Positions 1-11,924 of a stretch of DNA of 64,000 nt are shown here, piece by piece. Numbering within the stretch: position 1 is the first letter of the stretch; every line of letters starts with the position of its first letter. The notes under the pieces were generated by a model. The model was not told the DNA's origin and made no database searches. It saw nothing but the letters and a program-made list of their open reading frames with translations. The DNA comes from Cololabis saira (Eukaryota; Chordata; Actinopteri; Beloniformes; Belonidae): positions 45,593,868 through 45,657,867 of the forward strand of contig NC_084591.1 of NCBI RefSeq assembly GCF_033807715.1, in the 5' to 3' direction. The translations under genes were made by a program, and so were the position numbers.

Positions 1-18
1 CATGAACTACGACTGAGC

Positions 19-60
19 TACACCTCTCGGTCACACCTGTGTGTGTGACCGAGAGGTGTA
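19..60. repeat. Perfect inverted repeat (hairpin)
   Basis: Two 18-bp arms (19-36 and 43-60) are exact reverse complements around a 6-nt loop. The arms start TACACCTCTCGG and end with its complement. No coding sequence is linked to it. It may be the end of a foldback element or MITE cut by the window edge, or a chance structure of an unknown repeat. Confidence 0.8.
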
Positions 61-145
61 AACATGAAGTGTGAAAGCAGGAATTCAAGTCAGCGCCAGC
101 AGATAAAGTGCTGCTGCTGTTAGACACAGTAGATAGACAGACAGT

Positions 146-738
146 ACGTTTACATGCAGCAAAGACATTGGATTTCTGATCGTATCAGATAAACATCCAG
201 AAGACCCAATCACTTGTCTGAGTTTACCTGCTGTTCAGAGAATGGGATAAATGTCCAGAGCATGGCTGACTCTGTGATGCTAGGTGGCGCTGTAACCATG
301 GTAACCATTTGTAACCATTTCAACAAAGAGCCACTTCCGGTTGACGGTTGTTTTGTTTGGCGCCAATGTTACGCCTTCCATATATTTTTCCATTTTATTT
401 TGATCTGCTCCGGTTCCTGATGAAGATTCTGCCATCTCTTTCGCAATCTTTTTAAAAGTGTTTCAAACAACTATCTAACACGCACCGTCTCCTTTCACTT
501 CCGGGTGAAGCCCCAGAGGAAATTCTCCAGCTGCTCAGACTGCAATATCCGATGTCTCCGTATACATGGTGTTAATATTCAGACTGTAAACGAGTTATCT
601 AGGTGTTGCTACCCGATTACTAAATGTCCGATATAGGTCCGAAGTAGATCGGATTGAGGTGTTTACATGCAGTTTAAAAGTCAGAACGATGTCTTATACG
701 ATCAGAAACCCGATTGAACTAATGCATGTAAACGCACT
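146..738. mobile_element. MITE-like non-autonomous DNA transposon
   Basis: The left end (146-191) and right end (695-738) are imperfect terminal inverted repeats: both carry CGTTTACATGCA at the outer edge and a TACGATCAGAAA-type block inside. A second internal copy of the GTTTACATGCA end lies at about 661-671. No transposase is encoded. The 68-residue frame at 214-420 has no recognisable domain and is probably chance. The superfamily is not assigned; I could not identify a clear target-site duplication. Confidence 0.6.
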
Positions 739-961
739 GAGTGATCTCATCAACCGGGCAGGCCAAGTGTCACTTTAAGAGAAAGTTGAAACTAAATCCT
801 TATTTGAATTAAATATTTTAGAATCAGTGAGAGCATCAATCACGCTAGTCAGATGAGTTCAGTGGCCCCACAGAGGACACATACAGCTAAAAGGTGGGGC
901 CCTCAGCAGCCTGTTGGAACAACTTTAAAGCTGCGCATGTATATGACAAGCTTTCATAATT

Positions 962-1051
962 GATTATTTCCCTTCCTTTTGATCATCATGAACAAGCCTT
1001 TGATTATGATTATTTCCCTTCCCTTTGATCATCATGAACAAGCCTTTGTAC
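962..1051. repeat. Tandem duplication, 46-bp unit, two copies
   Basis: GATTATTTCCCTTCC...GATCATCATGAACAAGCCTTTG occurs at 962 and again at 1008 with almost no mismatches. It looks like a recent local duplication with no coding role visible. Confidence 0.85.
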
Positions 1052-2261
<1,210 letters not shown>

Positions 2262-2921
2262 TTTTTAATTCAGAATTAAACCAGTTTACATGGAAATAGT
2301 AATTCCGAATTGAGGTTTACATGGAAAACACGTTTGATTGGCTTTATCCAATTCCACTTAAGGTCTGGGGGGTGGGAAGGTTCTGATTGGATAGGGGGGC
2401 GGACGTCTTTACGTATTTACGTCTACCGGAAGTAAACAAACTTACTCGATTAGCAACAACATGGAGGACCACGTTATTAGCATCCTTTTTGGATTTGTTT
2501 TGATTTTATTTTTGAAGCAGCAGCACGACAACATCATGTCGATGATTTTCTTTCGTGTGCTGACGAGGAGGGAGATAGAAGACCGTGCTTTGGCACGACC
2601 ACTGCGTGCTGCCAACTTTGTTTCGAGAACAAGTCCAGCGCGGAATATAAACGTCATCATGACAGACGGGCGAGGGAACGAGCAGCGCAGAAAGACCGGA
2701 ATTAATTTAAAGCGGAATGAGTGTTTACATGATCGCGGAATGATTCTATTCGGAATAAAATCGGAATAAACCAGCCACTTACTTCGGAATTAAGTTTAAT
2801 TCGGAATGGCCATTTTCATTCGGAATAGGTGTTTACATGGTAAATTTTACTCATTTTAAATCGTATTTAATTTGAATTCTGAATTAAAGAAGAATTAAAC
2901 TTCCCATGTAAACGCACCGAG
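2262..2921. mobile_element. MITE-like element with AATTC/GAATT-rich ends
   Basis: The left end has TTAATTCAGAATTAAAC followed by GTTTACATGG. The right end has AATTCTGAATTAAA followed by CCCATGTAAAC, giving an inverted arrangement. Extra copies of the ATTCCGAATT and GTTTACATGG motifs lie inside each end (2300-2340 and 2785-2845). Its outer motif resembles that of the element at 146-738, so the two may share a transposition system. The superfamily is uncertain. Confidence 0.55.
2461..2769 (+). pseudogene. Unrecognised 102-residue frame inside the MITE-like element
   Basis: The frame starts at an ATG and has a hydrophobic N-terminus (residues 5-19, rich in I, L, F and V) followed by a basic stretch rich in R (residues 32-65). 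It lies wholly inside the element at 2262-2921 and so is probably a leftover of a transposon-encoded protein or chance. I do not recognise a family, and an opposite-strand frame overlaps it. Confidence 0.2.
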
Positions 2922-4082
2922 TGACCTGAACATATCTTACTCCTGAAGGACAGCTCATTTTGGGCGTCCTGGTGTAATGCCAGATCCTCATCCCTTGTTA
3001 GGTTTTGGAGCAGGGTCTCCGCTGAACTGTCAGATGTGTTCTCTATGACAATCCTGTATCCGTAACCAAAGAATCCTCACTGGTTGCTATGAGCAGGATG
3101 CACCCCAGCAAGCAACATTTCACCATTGTTGATGTGGTCATGTGAGGGCACCAGTGTTGGAATTGGTCAGTGATCAAGCAGATCTAGACTTTATTAGACA
3201 TCCCACATGGATTTGCAGTTTGGTTTGCTGCCAGAGGCTCCGAGGTTATTTTGAATGTTGTTGCCACCTCTGTTATCTGTGCCTGCTACCATGATCTGCT
3301 TATTGTTTAGCTAAAATCTTGGTTTTCCTTGATTGATTTCAAGAGAAGAGAAACAGATATGGAAAAAGAGTGAGAAAAGAGGCTTTACAAAGAGAGTTCA
3401 AAAGGGAAATGATTCTGAACAGGATAAATGTGCTTCCACCACTCACAGCACACTAACATTCGCACACTGAGCAAATGCATGAGTGAATTCACAAGTTTAC
3501 AAGTTCCCCAGAACCTCATGATAAGTTTTTCAGTGGCAGGATGCAGGACCTACTGATTTACAAGCTGATGCTCTGCTGAATAGCTCTACAAAACATCCCC
3601 CTCCGTTCTTGCTCAATTATCAAATTAAACACGTTACAAAAACTCACAACTCTTTCCGCTTTGTATTCTTTTTTTATTGAACCATACATAGAAATCTTTA
3701 TCTGTTCTTTTATTTTCAGCAAAAAAAAAAAAAAAAGTACAATCTTGGACAAGTTTTCATGGAAGAAATAGATGGAGATGACCTCTTATTACTTGAATTT
3801 CTCACTGAAATTTAAAAAAGTAAATGAAAATAAAAGTAAATACTTTACTTGTCACACTCAGCTACAGTTTATGACAGGCAATTTAAATTCTAGGCTTTGT
3901 AGCTGGATCATACTTCAGATGTAGTGAAATATTTCCCCAAGAAATCCTGGAAATGACGTGTTGCTTTGTGAGGTTTCATGGTTTCTGGGTAGTGGACCAT
4001 TGACTATTTTACAATTCCAAAATTAAAAAAGTTGATGACATGAGAAATGATAAAAAAAAGAAAACAAAAGACAATGAATCCT
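2922..4082. other. Intergenic sequence without recognised gene
   Basis: No convincing coding, RNA or transposon signal was found. An A17 run at 3721-3737 is the only notable low-complexity tract. It could be a worn retroelement tail, but no element body was recognised on either side. Confidence 0.45.
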
Positions 4083-4194
4083 ACCTTGACTCAGACTTTA
4101 TTTTCTTTATAAATAAAGATTTCTCACATTACAATCAAACGTCTGTAACAGTAACAGAACAGAGCAGTTGGTACCCCAGGTAGCAAAAGATGTT

Positions 4195-4392
4195 AAAACA
4201 ATGTTGAATTATGGTCAAAAAGGTTGATTTTCGATTAAGGTCGACAATTGATGGTGGATCAACCATCAATCAATCATCCAATTCTAATGTCAACGTGTAA
4301 TCAATGTTGAATCAACATATTCTGTTTGCCACAGACATGGCTTCAACATGGATTCAATCTTTCTGCCTAACCATATTTCAACGTTGAATAAC
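4195..4392. repeat. Interspersed repeat rich in CAACRTTGA motifs
   Basis: The motifs TGTTGAAT, TCAACAT, CAACGTTGAA and GGTTGATTTTCGATT alternate on both strands, including ATCAACCATCAATCAATCATCC. The density of partly palindromic TTGA/TCAA words suggests an old DNA-transposon relic. No ends were defined. Confidence 0.35.
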
Positions 4393-4428
4393 TCATATTT
4401 TGCTATCAGGGACTTTCAATTGAAAGAA

Positions 4429-4462
4429 AAAACATTCACAATATTTATATTGTGAATGTTTT
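4429..4462. repeat. Perfect inverted repeat (hairpin), 16-bp arms
   Basis: AAAACATTCACAATAT (4429-4444) and its exact reverse complement (4447-4462) are separated by TT. It is AT-rich and would extrude as a cruciform. No gene is next to it. Confidence 0.8.
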
Positions 4463-4758
4463 CCAAGAACCAGGTTCAGGTTTCTGGACAGAGACGTTGC
4501 AGTTGAGTTTAGCCATACTGTTGGATGCTTGTAGGACAAAAAGTATTTGTCTCTACAGATACATCTAAATCAGCAACTTGGACCGGTTCTATGTAGATGG
4601 ATAAACAGCAGTGCGGGCCAGAAGAAGATCATGGAGATAATGACAGACTAAACACAAACCTCAGGGAAGAGTGGCATTGCCTCGAGACCAGCACAACAAA
4701 CTACAAGAACGATGGACAAAAATGATGGCTATGAGATACTTATGATAAATAAAAAATG

Positions 4759-4801
4759 GAAGAGGAGAAGAGAAGAAGGGAAGAGGAGAAGAGAAGAAGG
4801 G
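4759..4801. repeat. Purine-rich tandem repeat, 21-bp unit, two copies
   Basis: AGAGGAGAAGAGAAGAAGGG occurs twice back to back on the plus strand. The tract is nearly all purine. Confidence 0.8.
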
Positions 4802-4957
4802 TGAGAGGCACCGCCCAGTGGATCATGTCGGTGCCCCCCTGCAGCATAAGCCTATAGCAGCATATCTACCACCAAGCTATGTTTGAGACTAACTATTATA
4901 GTCTTGTTCTATAGCTGCAACTATGACTGCTGCCTCTAACACACTAGAGTTTATACT

Positions 4958-5238
4958 AACTACTAACTAGAGGTTTATTAAACAATAACTAGAAGTTTAC
5001 TAAACACTAACTAGAGGTTTACTGACACTAACTAGAGGTTTACTAACACTAACTAGAGGTTTACTGACACTAACTAGAGGTTTACTAAGACTAACTAGAG
5101 GTTTACTAAACACTAACTAGAGGTTTACTGACACAAACTAGAGGTTTACTGACACTAACTAGAGGTTTACTAACACTAACTAGAGGTGTACTAACACTAA
5201 CTAAAGGTTTACTGACACTAACTAGAGGTTTACTAAAC
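4958..5238 (-). repeat. Minisatellite, ~21-bp unit, about 13 copies
   Basis: The plus-strand unit is CACTAACTAGAGGTTTACTRA. Most copies are 21 bp, with a few at 20-24 bp. On the minus strand the array continues the reading frame of the LINE fragment at 5222-5560: the LINE C-terminal residues TFLFSKPLV run into SKPLVSV, one 7-residue word per 21-bp unit. The array therefore seems to have grown from the last codons or 3' end of an L2-type LINE. Confidence 0.85.
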
Positions 5239-5560
5239 AGAAAGGTTTTAAGTTTGGTTTTAAAGGTGGAGGTGGTGTCAGCCTCCTTAACCCAGATTGG
5301 AAGTTGGTTCCATAGTAACGGTTCCTGATAGCAGTGACCCGTCCTGCAAATCTACATTTGGATACTCTTGGAACTACGAGTAAACCTGCACTCTGAGAAC
5401 AGAGAGCTCTGTTAGGAACATACAGAACTATCGGGTCTTGCAAATATTGCGGAGCTAAGCCATTTTGGGCTTTATACGCAAATAATGACATTTTGAATTG
5501 GATTCTGAATTTGACATGTTCCCTTGCAATCAAAACTTGGCGAGGACTTGATTTTTTTCT
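5222..5560 (-). pseudogene. CR1/L2-like LINE, C-terminal ORF2 fragment
   Basis: The minus-strand translation contains FKMSLFAYKAQNGLAPQYL, YVPNRALCSQSAGLLVVP and RVSKCRF, the conserved region downstream of the reverse transcriptase in fish L2-type LINEs. After a frameshift the typical ending resumes (FKTKLKTFLFSKPL). The polymerase core is absent, so this is a 5'-truncated dead copy. It flows into the 21-bp minisatellite at its 3' end. A longer open frame reaches 5638, but its first ~35 residues are low-complexity K-rich and not LINE-like. Confidence 0.85.
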
Positions 5561-6388
5561 TTTTTTTTCTTTCATAAGCTGCGTCCAGTGAAAAGCATGT
5601 TGCGTTTTCTCCAGGAAAGACTGCACAGCTGCTGCCAAAATATTGAAATTGCTGCTCAGAAGCTTAAGCTTACGTTAATAAGAAACACATCGTGTTTAAG
5701 TGGGAACAAAAGAAATTTGACTTAAAAGCCCATTCTTAAGATAATTTTTTAGTCAGTTAATTCAATTTTGTAACAAATATTTAATCTCAGGACTGAAGCA
5801 CATGGATGGATGGATGATTGATGGATGTTAAAGGTGTTTATTAAAAGGGTTGTAAGCCTCTAGGTGCTGAGTTTATTTACCAGAAACAGACTGTGGGTGT
5901 ACACACTTTTATTTTTACTCCACTGAGTATGCTGCACACAATATGATTGGGCATGAAATTACTACATGCACATGTTCCCACCACAAAATGTATGTGAAGG
6001 AACTGTATAATTTGAGCTTTACACAGTAGCATGCTGTATATCACCGAGTCACTCAGACCAGCAATGGAGCAATGCCAACTTGTCATTCCTACTGCAAGTT
6101 ACCATATACGGTTTAAATGTAATCAAAATACTAAAAGTATCACCTCAGTTATTTTGTCCTTTCCCAATGTGTCGGCACAACAGTTCTCCTTAGATGATTC
6201 ATATTCTTGCTATCTGTTTTCTTATCTGCTTCCATTTCATTTAACATGTTCTGCTAAGTCCATTGCACATTTCACGTGTGGATTATCCAGCCTTGAAAAG
6301 TGTTAAAGCAGTCCACGCAGAGCAGCTGTCAACTATCTGAACATGAAACTAAGTGACTGGTTTATCTCTGTCTGGACACGGGATATTT
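5561..6388. other. Sequence without recognised gene; GGAT microsatellite
   Basis: A short (ATGG)n tract lies at about 5802-5827. The frames at 5877-6086 (-) and 6031-6306 (+) overlap each other and show no domain. Nothing else was recognised. Confidence 0.5.
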
Positions 6389-7283
6389 GAATCTGCACAG
6401 GATAGTATTTATGAGTGCTTACAGTGATGATCCAGGGCTTAAAGTCATCTCTAGACTTTACAGGTCTTCAGGAGGCTAAAACAGTAAATATTGATTATGT
6501 TAAGTTAAAATGGGACAGGGAAACCAACAGTTTCCTCTCAGAGGATGTTTACATAAAATACTGTCAATTCCAATGGAGAATATCACAGTCAACTTCATGG
6601 AGATCTTTTGGCTGGAAGTCTCTTAACAGATATTTTATTCCAGCTGCTCAGAGCTGTCACCATTCAGGCTCCTCCAGCTGCTGGAGGTTATGTGGCTCCC
6701 AGGAGGAACAACCACTACCACTTGTTCTGGGCCTGTCCAAAAGTAAATGCTTTCTGGTATCAAATCCATTCAGAGTTAGTGATGATTTTTGGGTCAGATG
6801 TTGCTTTTAACTGGGACGAACTTCTTTTTGGGTTTGCACACTCTGTATCTATGGTTGTGGAATCAAGATACCTGTTTGGTTTGCTAAGTGTAGCTGCGTG
6901 AAAAGCTATTACCAAGAAGTGGCTTAAGCCAGATGCTCCTTCATTAGATGATTGGTATGACATAATTTACGATATCTTTGTAATGGAGAGGATAACGTTC
7001 TCTATGAGGCTGCAACAATCCAAATTTAAAGCAATCTGGGAAGTTTGGAAAAGTTATATTTCCCTGAGACACCCTGCTTTTGTTTGAGATGTATTTCATT
7101 TACCCATTTGTCTTCACATAAGGTTTTTTTTTCTTTTCATCTTAATGAAAACACCCCATGTTTATGTTTTTGTTCTTTTTTCTGTTTGCCAGAAAAAGAA
7201 AAAAAAAGAAAAATGGATCGCAGTAGAGATATAATGTTGGTATGCTTATGTTATGCTACTGTAATGCTTATGTGATTCCAAAT

Positions 7284-7317
<34 letters not shown>

Positions 7318-7327
7318 TCTACCCAGG
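6389..7327 (+). mobile_element. 5'-truncated L1/Tx1-like LINE insertion with poly-A tail
   Basis: The element body is about 6402-7314 and ends in a 27-28-nt A run (7287-7314). GAATCT-C-CAGG words at 6389-6401 and 7315-7327 match at 11 of 13 positions and look like an aged target-site duplication. The coding content is the end of ORF2 only, as expected for incomplete target-primed reverse transcription. Confidence 0.8.
6490..7088 (+). pseudogene. L1/Tx1-like ORF2 C-terminal fragment
   Basis: Read across two frames, the translation gives KLKWDRETNSFLSED, then NNHYHLFWACPKVNAFWYQI (a CxxxHxxxxC-like knuckle context; the first Cys, in WRLCGSQEE, is in the other frame), then KAITKKWLKPDAPSLDDW and VMERITFSMRLQ. 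This order is that of the C-terminal domain of fish L1/Tx1-type ORF2. An in-frame TGA near 6899 and at least one frameshift near 6660-6720 make it non-functional. No endonuclease or polymerase region is left. Confidence 0.85.
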
Positions 7328-8370
7328 CTGCAGTTGCAGTCCATGATGGTTGTCACCGTACACAGACAACTGTCAGAGTCAGGCAGCGTGTTGTACGCAT
7401 GTTCGGGAGCAGTGAGCCATTAGATGTGGTACCTCTCTTCGTGAAGCAACCTTGAGTATTTTGAAAGCCAATATATGAAGCTGTCATCAAAATCAGGGCA
7501 CACTTAAGAAAAGCATACACACAAATACAGACAATGACCATATTCACTGTCACACCCTCTTTTTTTCCTCTCTCTCTCTTATCATGCTATTGGATTTGAA
7601 CCTTTGAAGCAATGAGGGTAATTGTTGTTGCCATAGCAACCTCCTGTGCTGTTGATGAAGGTTTAAAATGTCATGTATGAGAGAGAGAGTGAAAAAAAGA
7701 GCTTTAAAGCAGAATGGTTTTACATGTTTTTATCTAAATCTTTGTGTTTTCAGGTTTATCTTTTCATTTATATTGTTTCAGTAGAACAAAGAATAACAAA
7801 TATGGCATGCGGCTTAATTAGGATTTTGATTTTTCTGTCTGCTGAGGATCAAAAAACACATTTTAAGTGGCCTGTCCAGAGCAACTGGGCTGTGGACATG
7901 TAGCGTTTCTCCTGTATTTTAGTGCACCACTTGTGTGGGGACAACTGGACATAGAAACCTAACAAAGTGAAGGGTGTTTGGATGAATTTTCACTGATGAG
8001 AACATTTAATAAAACATTCGCATATGTGGTGACTCAATATTAATGTGAGGGAAACTAATTGGCTTTTATTTTAATACAGAGTTACAGCAACATATCTGAG
8101 GGACACACTGCTTTGGTTTAGCTGCTTTTTGGGTTCATTGGAGCACCTGTTCCTTCCAGAAGATGCCTGCATGGCCTGAAAGGTCTCATTTGAAGTTAAG
8201 GACTTTTTTCCTTTACTTGATCTATTTGTATGAAGAAGAAAGAGAAGACCCTTTGGACCTGTGTCCATGTATAAAATCTGTCCCTTCAAAAGACCTGTTT
8301 TCTTAAATGGCATAGTGAAAGAGTGATGTTTCATGAGAAGGGAAATGTTCAGTAAAAGTACAAGTAATGT
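7328..8370. other. Intergenic sequence without recognised gene
   Basis: Short frames on both strands (7353-7553, 7673-7903, 8071-8391) have no recognisable domain. A pyrimidine tract (T7 then CTCTCT) lies at about 7559-7580. Confidence 0.45.
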
Positions 8371-8720
8371 AGTGCTGGAACAAAGCTTCAACGTAATCGA
8401 TTACGTCGATTACGTCGATTACGTCGATTACGTAAATGCGTCAACTTGCATAGTGTGCGTTGCATGTTGCACGTACACAACACTCGAGTACAGGTAGCAT
8501 ACATTAATTGAATAAAAGTTTTACCTCTAAAACCGGATTCAAGCATCAGGTTTGGAACTTTTTCGGGGAGAAACCCAACAAGATTATGCTCTGTACGCTG
8601 AGTAAAATCTAAATAGTGTATCACAGCAGCAAAACCGCCATGCGTGAGCATCTCAAAGGAAAACATCCTGTGGTTCTCAAACCTTAAAGTGATGACACTA
8701 CAACAATATAAGCACTTAGC
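8371..8720 (+). mobile_element. hAT transposon 5' fragment with BED zinc-finger remnant
   Basis: The left edge AGTGCTGGAACAAAGC resembles hAT terminal repeats. It is followed by four near-perfect copies of TCGATTACG (8396-8434). The plus-strand translation at about 8535-8685 gives KHQVWNFFGEKPNKIMLC, a stop, then YHSSKTAMREHLKGKHP, which is a BED-type zinc finger (Cys then H-x4-H spacing) as found at the N-terminus of hAT transposases. The catalytic domain is missing, so it is a dead 5' fragment. The minus-strand frame 8388-8666 is a shadow. Confidence 0.65.
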
Positions 8721-8732
8721 TAATTATTAAAT

Positions 8733-10077
8733 GGCAGTAAACGTAGGAGAGGAGTGGAGAGGAAGATCAATAAGTACCTCCGTAAATGGTTGGGAATCCC
8801 TCCAAGCTTCACTTCAGTAGGCCTGCATATAAGATCAGGGCAGCTCCAACTTCCTCTGTCATCCGTGGTGGAGGAATTTAAGGTAGCCAAGTGCAGAGTC
8901 GTAATGACATACAGAGACTCCCAGGGCGAACAAGTCAGACATGCAGGCATCTTCACAAGATCAGGTCGCAAGTGGGAAGCTGACTCGTCTGTTGCACAAG
9001 CTGAATGTATGGTGAAGCTCCGTGACATCATTGGAACACCATGCACAAGAAGACAGGGTCTCTGAACTTCCCACGTCCAGCAATGGGGGAAGGCAGGACC
9101 GAAGGGCCATGATCCAGGAGGAAGTAAGAACCCTGGAGGAGGAAGGTTGGAGGGCAAAAGCCGTGGAGCGAGCGCCCCAGGGAGCATGGACCAAATGGGA
9201 CCTACCCAAAAGGAAGATCACATGGGGAGATCTGTGGAGATTGGAGCCTTTCCGCATCTTTTTCCTGCTAAGATATGACACGGTATATGACACACTGCCA
9301 ACACCAACAAACTTGGGGCTTGAGGGAGGACCCATTGTGCAAGCTGTGCGGGGAGAGGGGTACCATGGCGCACATCCTGTCGCCCAACGAAGATACAGGT
9401 GGCGGCACTACAAGGTGCTCATGACACTCACTAACACTCTGGAGCAGGAGAGATGCAAAAAACGACAACCACATGGGAAAACGATGGCATCTATTAAGTT
9501 TGTTTGAGATGGACAAAAGCCACAAACCACAATAACAACAAGAAGTAACCTGCTACAAAAGGCCCAATCATTGGAAATGAAGGTAGACCTGGAGGGAAGA
9601 CTGCAATTCCCCCAGGTTGTCCAGACAACCCTGAGGCCAGATGTGGTAATGTGGTCTGAATAGGCAAAGAAGATCATGCTCCTAGAACTTACAGTCCCAT
9701 GGGAAGAGGGTTGTGAGCAGGCGTTTGAGAGAAAGAACGCCAAATACCAGGATCTCTTGCATGACTGCAGGGGGAAAGGATGGCAGGCATGGCTGTTCCC
9801 AGTCAAGGTCGGCTCTAGAGGATTCCCTGCCCAGTCGGTGTGGAGGATGCTCACAGCCTTTGGAATGACAGGGAGGGAGAGAAAAACAGCAGCTCGCAGG
9901 ATGGGGGAGGCAGCAGAGAGAGCCTCTTGCTGGTTATGGAGCAGGAGAGAGGAGCTTAGCTGGAAGCCAGGAGGAGGAGATGGGCAGTGATTTGGCCACC
10001 ACTGCCGGCCCGCCAATAGGAGGGTGTTGTGGTTCAGGGTCGAAACATCCGATGAACTTGATTACCACCTGATGAGA
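8733..10077 (+). pseudogene. LINE with CCHC knuckle and restriction-like endonuclease end (R2/R4/HERO-like), degenerate
   Basis: Three plus-strand frames make one ordered C-terminal part of a LINE protein. 8754-9065 holds RKINKYLRKWLGIPP and LQLPLSSVVEEFKVAKCR. 9022-9507 holds RKITWGDLWRLEPFRIFFLL, then in another frame LCKLCGERGTMAHILS (a CxxC...H knuckle; the final Cys is lost to a small deletion), then RRYRWRHYKVL. 9640-9990 holds PDVVMWSE and LLELTVPWEE, the PD...E-x-T pattern of a restriction-like endonuclease, then ASCWLWSRREELSW. Frameshifts near 9060 and 9330-9390 and a stop near 9660 inactivate it. The reverse transcriptase catalytic motifs are upstream and absent. The tail 9991-10077 is the presumed 3' UTR. 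The exact clade is not certain. Confidence 0.75.
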
Positions 10078-10078
10078 T

Positions 10079-10079
<1 letters not shown>

Positions 10080-10164
<85 letters not shown>
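10080..10164. repeat. (AT)n microsatellite
   Basis: About 42 uninterrupted AT dinucleotides follow directly on the 3' end of the preceding LINE. The minus-strand frame reading YIYIYI is an artefact of it. Confidence 0.98.
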
Positions 10165-10166
<2 letters not shown>

Positions 10167-11162
10167 GAAGATAGTGTATGCGCACACAGCAACAGCATGA
10201 TCCTTGGGGTGCAGAAGTCTGTGTGAATATATCTGTATGAAGAAGATGTCTGGGTTTGGGAGTTACCATGTAAATCTGGGACACAGTGAAGAGCGTGTTA
10301 GTGCTCACAAGTGTGTATTCAAATTAGCCCGGAGCAGGGATCCTTCTATAGTAAGACAGCATTAGCTGTATGTGTGTGTGTGTTCATGTATGTGTGTATG
10401 TGCTGCAGGCAAAAGATTAGAAGGGAGGAGTGAGGATTAAAGAGTTAGCATCCTACCTCAAATTCTCATCACGACAAGAATGTTCCCGCTACGATAAAAT
10501 TAAAGCCTCTACAACAGGAGGAAGAAATCTGTCAGTCAGGAGTTACCAAGGACCATTCATATATTATATAATCTGTCTATTCATCCATCTATCCAGTTTT
10601 TTTTTCCAAGAAATGATGCAGAATGTTTCCACTCTTGGCATGATTTTGCTTTGGGGAGATCGTTTGTCCATCCCCTCAGTCAACCAGAGGAGAACAGGGT
10701 GGACATAGAAACCCCCTAATTCCTGAAAACAGCAAAGCCCATCAAAGCTGCACAAGTCAAACCTCCTCCACCTTAAAAGTCTTTTAAGGGGGAGAGAAAT
10801 AAGCTCCTTCTAAAAATACTTATCTCAAAATAAATGCAAGGGTGCTCAGGTTTTCAGCAGTTGAGTGGCACCTGCATCTCAAGAATAAACCTTTTTATTC
10901 TTGATTTGTCTTATTTAGATTCATCAACTGTTGACATGTGGCTGGAATTGGCATTTTAAGCCCTTACTTGTGCCTTAGTTAAATTGTTTTATGGCCATCA
11001 AGGTGTACAAAACACATTCCACAGTAAATGGAGGCGACTATTGTGAACAAGGACTTCAAAGACAAAGAAAGTACACAAAAATCCGGCTCTGCTTCTATCG
11101 GATGACTTTCACAGGTACCTTTAATCAGCTCCAGACCAGGGTGGTACTCGCACAACCACCAA
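10165..11162. other. Sequence without recognised gene; TG-rich tract
   Basis: A TG-rich tract spans about 10369-10403. The open frames at 10430-10708 (+) and 10564-10755 (-) overlap and show no domain. Confidence 0.45.
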
Positions 11163-11397
11163 GTACGTTTACATGCACTAACAGAAAGTTGAATTATTGC
11201 CTTAGTCCAACTTATATTGATGTTTTAAAAGCCAGATTCTAACAAATACTAGCAGACACAGTTACTCAGTTTCCAAATAATGAAGCATCAGCACACTTTC
11301 ACACACTCCTAAATTTTCATTAATCTGTGTCTGCCAGCAAAATCTTAATTTGCTTGTATTTTCTGATTATGATAAAGTTGGTCAGTGAAGTTTACAT

Positions 11398-11924
11398 AGG
11401 GCTGGGCAATATGGCTTAAAAATAAAATCTGATAAAAAAAATCAGATTTCAGGTTTTATTCATGTTAATCAAATTAATAAACCCCGTCTTCTCCTTGGTA
11501 TATGGGTACCATGTCTTTGGCTATGTGCAAAGTGACTTCGTGAGTGTTTTCCACCATGCTCCTTTTCTGTCGTATGCGGAGCCATGTGCAAAGGATTCAG
11601 CTACAGTTAGCTGTTTTTTTAGCTAAGGTTTGTTGGTCACTACGGTTGGTCTGCTCGGAGAGACTGGCATTTTTCATATTCGGCTGGATGCCTCTGTTTC
11701 AGGTGTGGGAATAGGTTTGTGGTGCTGCTGCCTTTGACTGCCATGGTCTTTAGGCAAATGTTGCACAGCAAACCTATACCAGTTCCAAACAACAGATGAT
11801 TTTATTCCTTTCTTGGGAACAAACTTGGCACTCTCACTCCCACTCCATTTTTTTTTTAAATAATTTCCGCAACAAAAAATTAAAATTAATTAATTCAGTA
11901 GATTTTTTTTTTAGCCCATGCCTA
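11398..11924. mobile_element. Non-autonomous hAT element
   Basis: The left end AGGGCTGGGCAATATGG is a common fish hAT-type terminus. The right end AGCCCATGCCTA is its imperfect inverted copy, and both ends are followed inward by A/T-rich AAAATCT blocks. Flanks GTTTACAT and GTTTCACAT fit an 8-bp target duplication with one inserted base. No transposase is encoded. Confidence 0.6.

Noticed and set aside
8961..10016. Long minus-strand frames (up to 202 residues) over the endonuclease-type LINE.
   Set aside because: Antisense shadows of the plus-strand LINE coding sequence.
10078..10308. Minus-strand 76-residue frame with a YIYIYI tail.
   Set aside because: Translation of the (AT)n tract.
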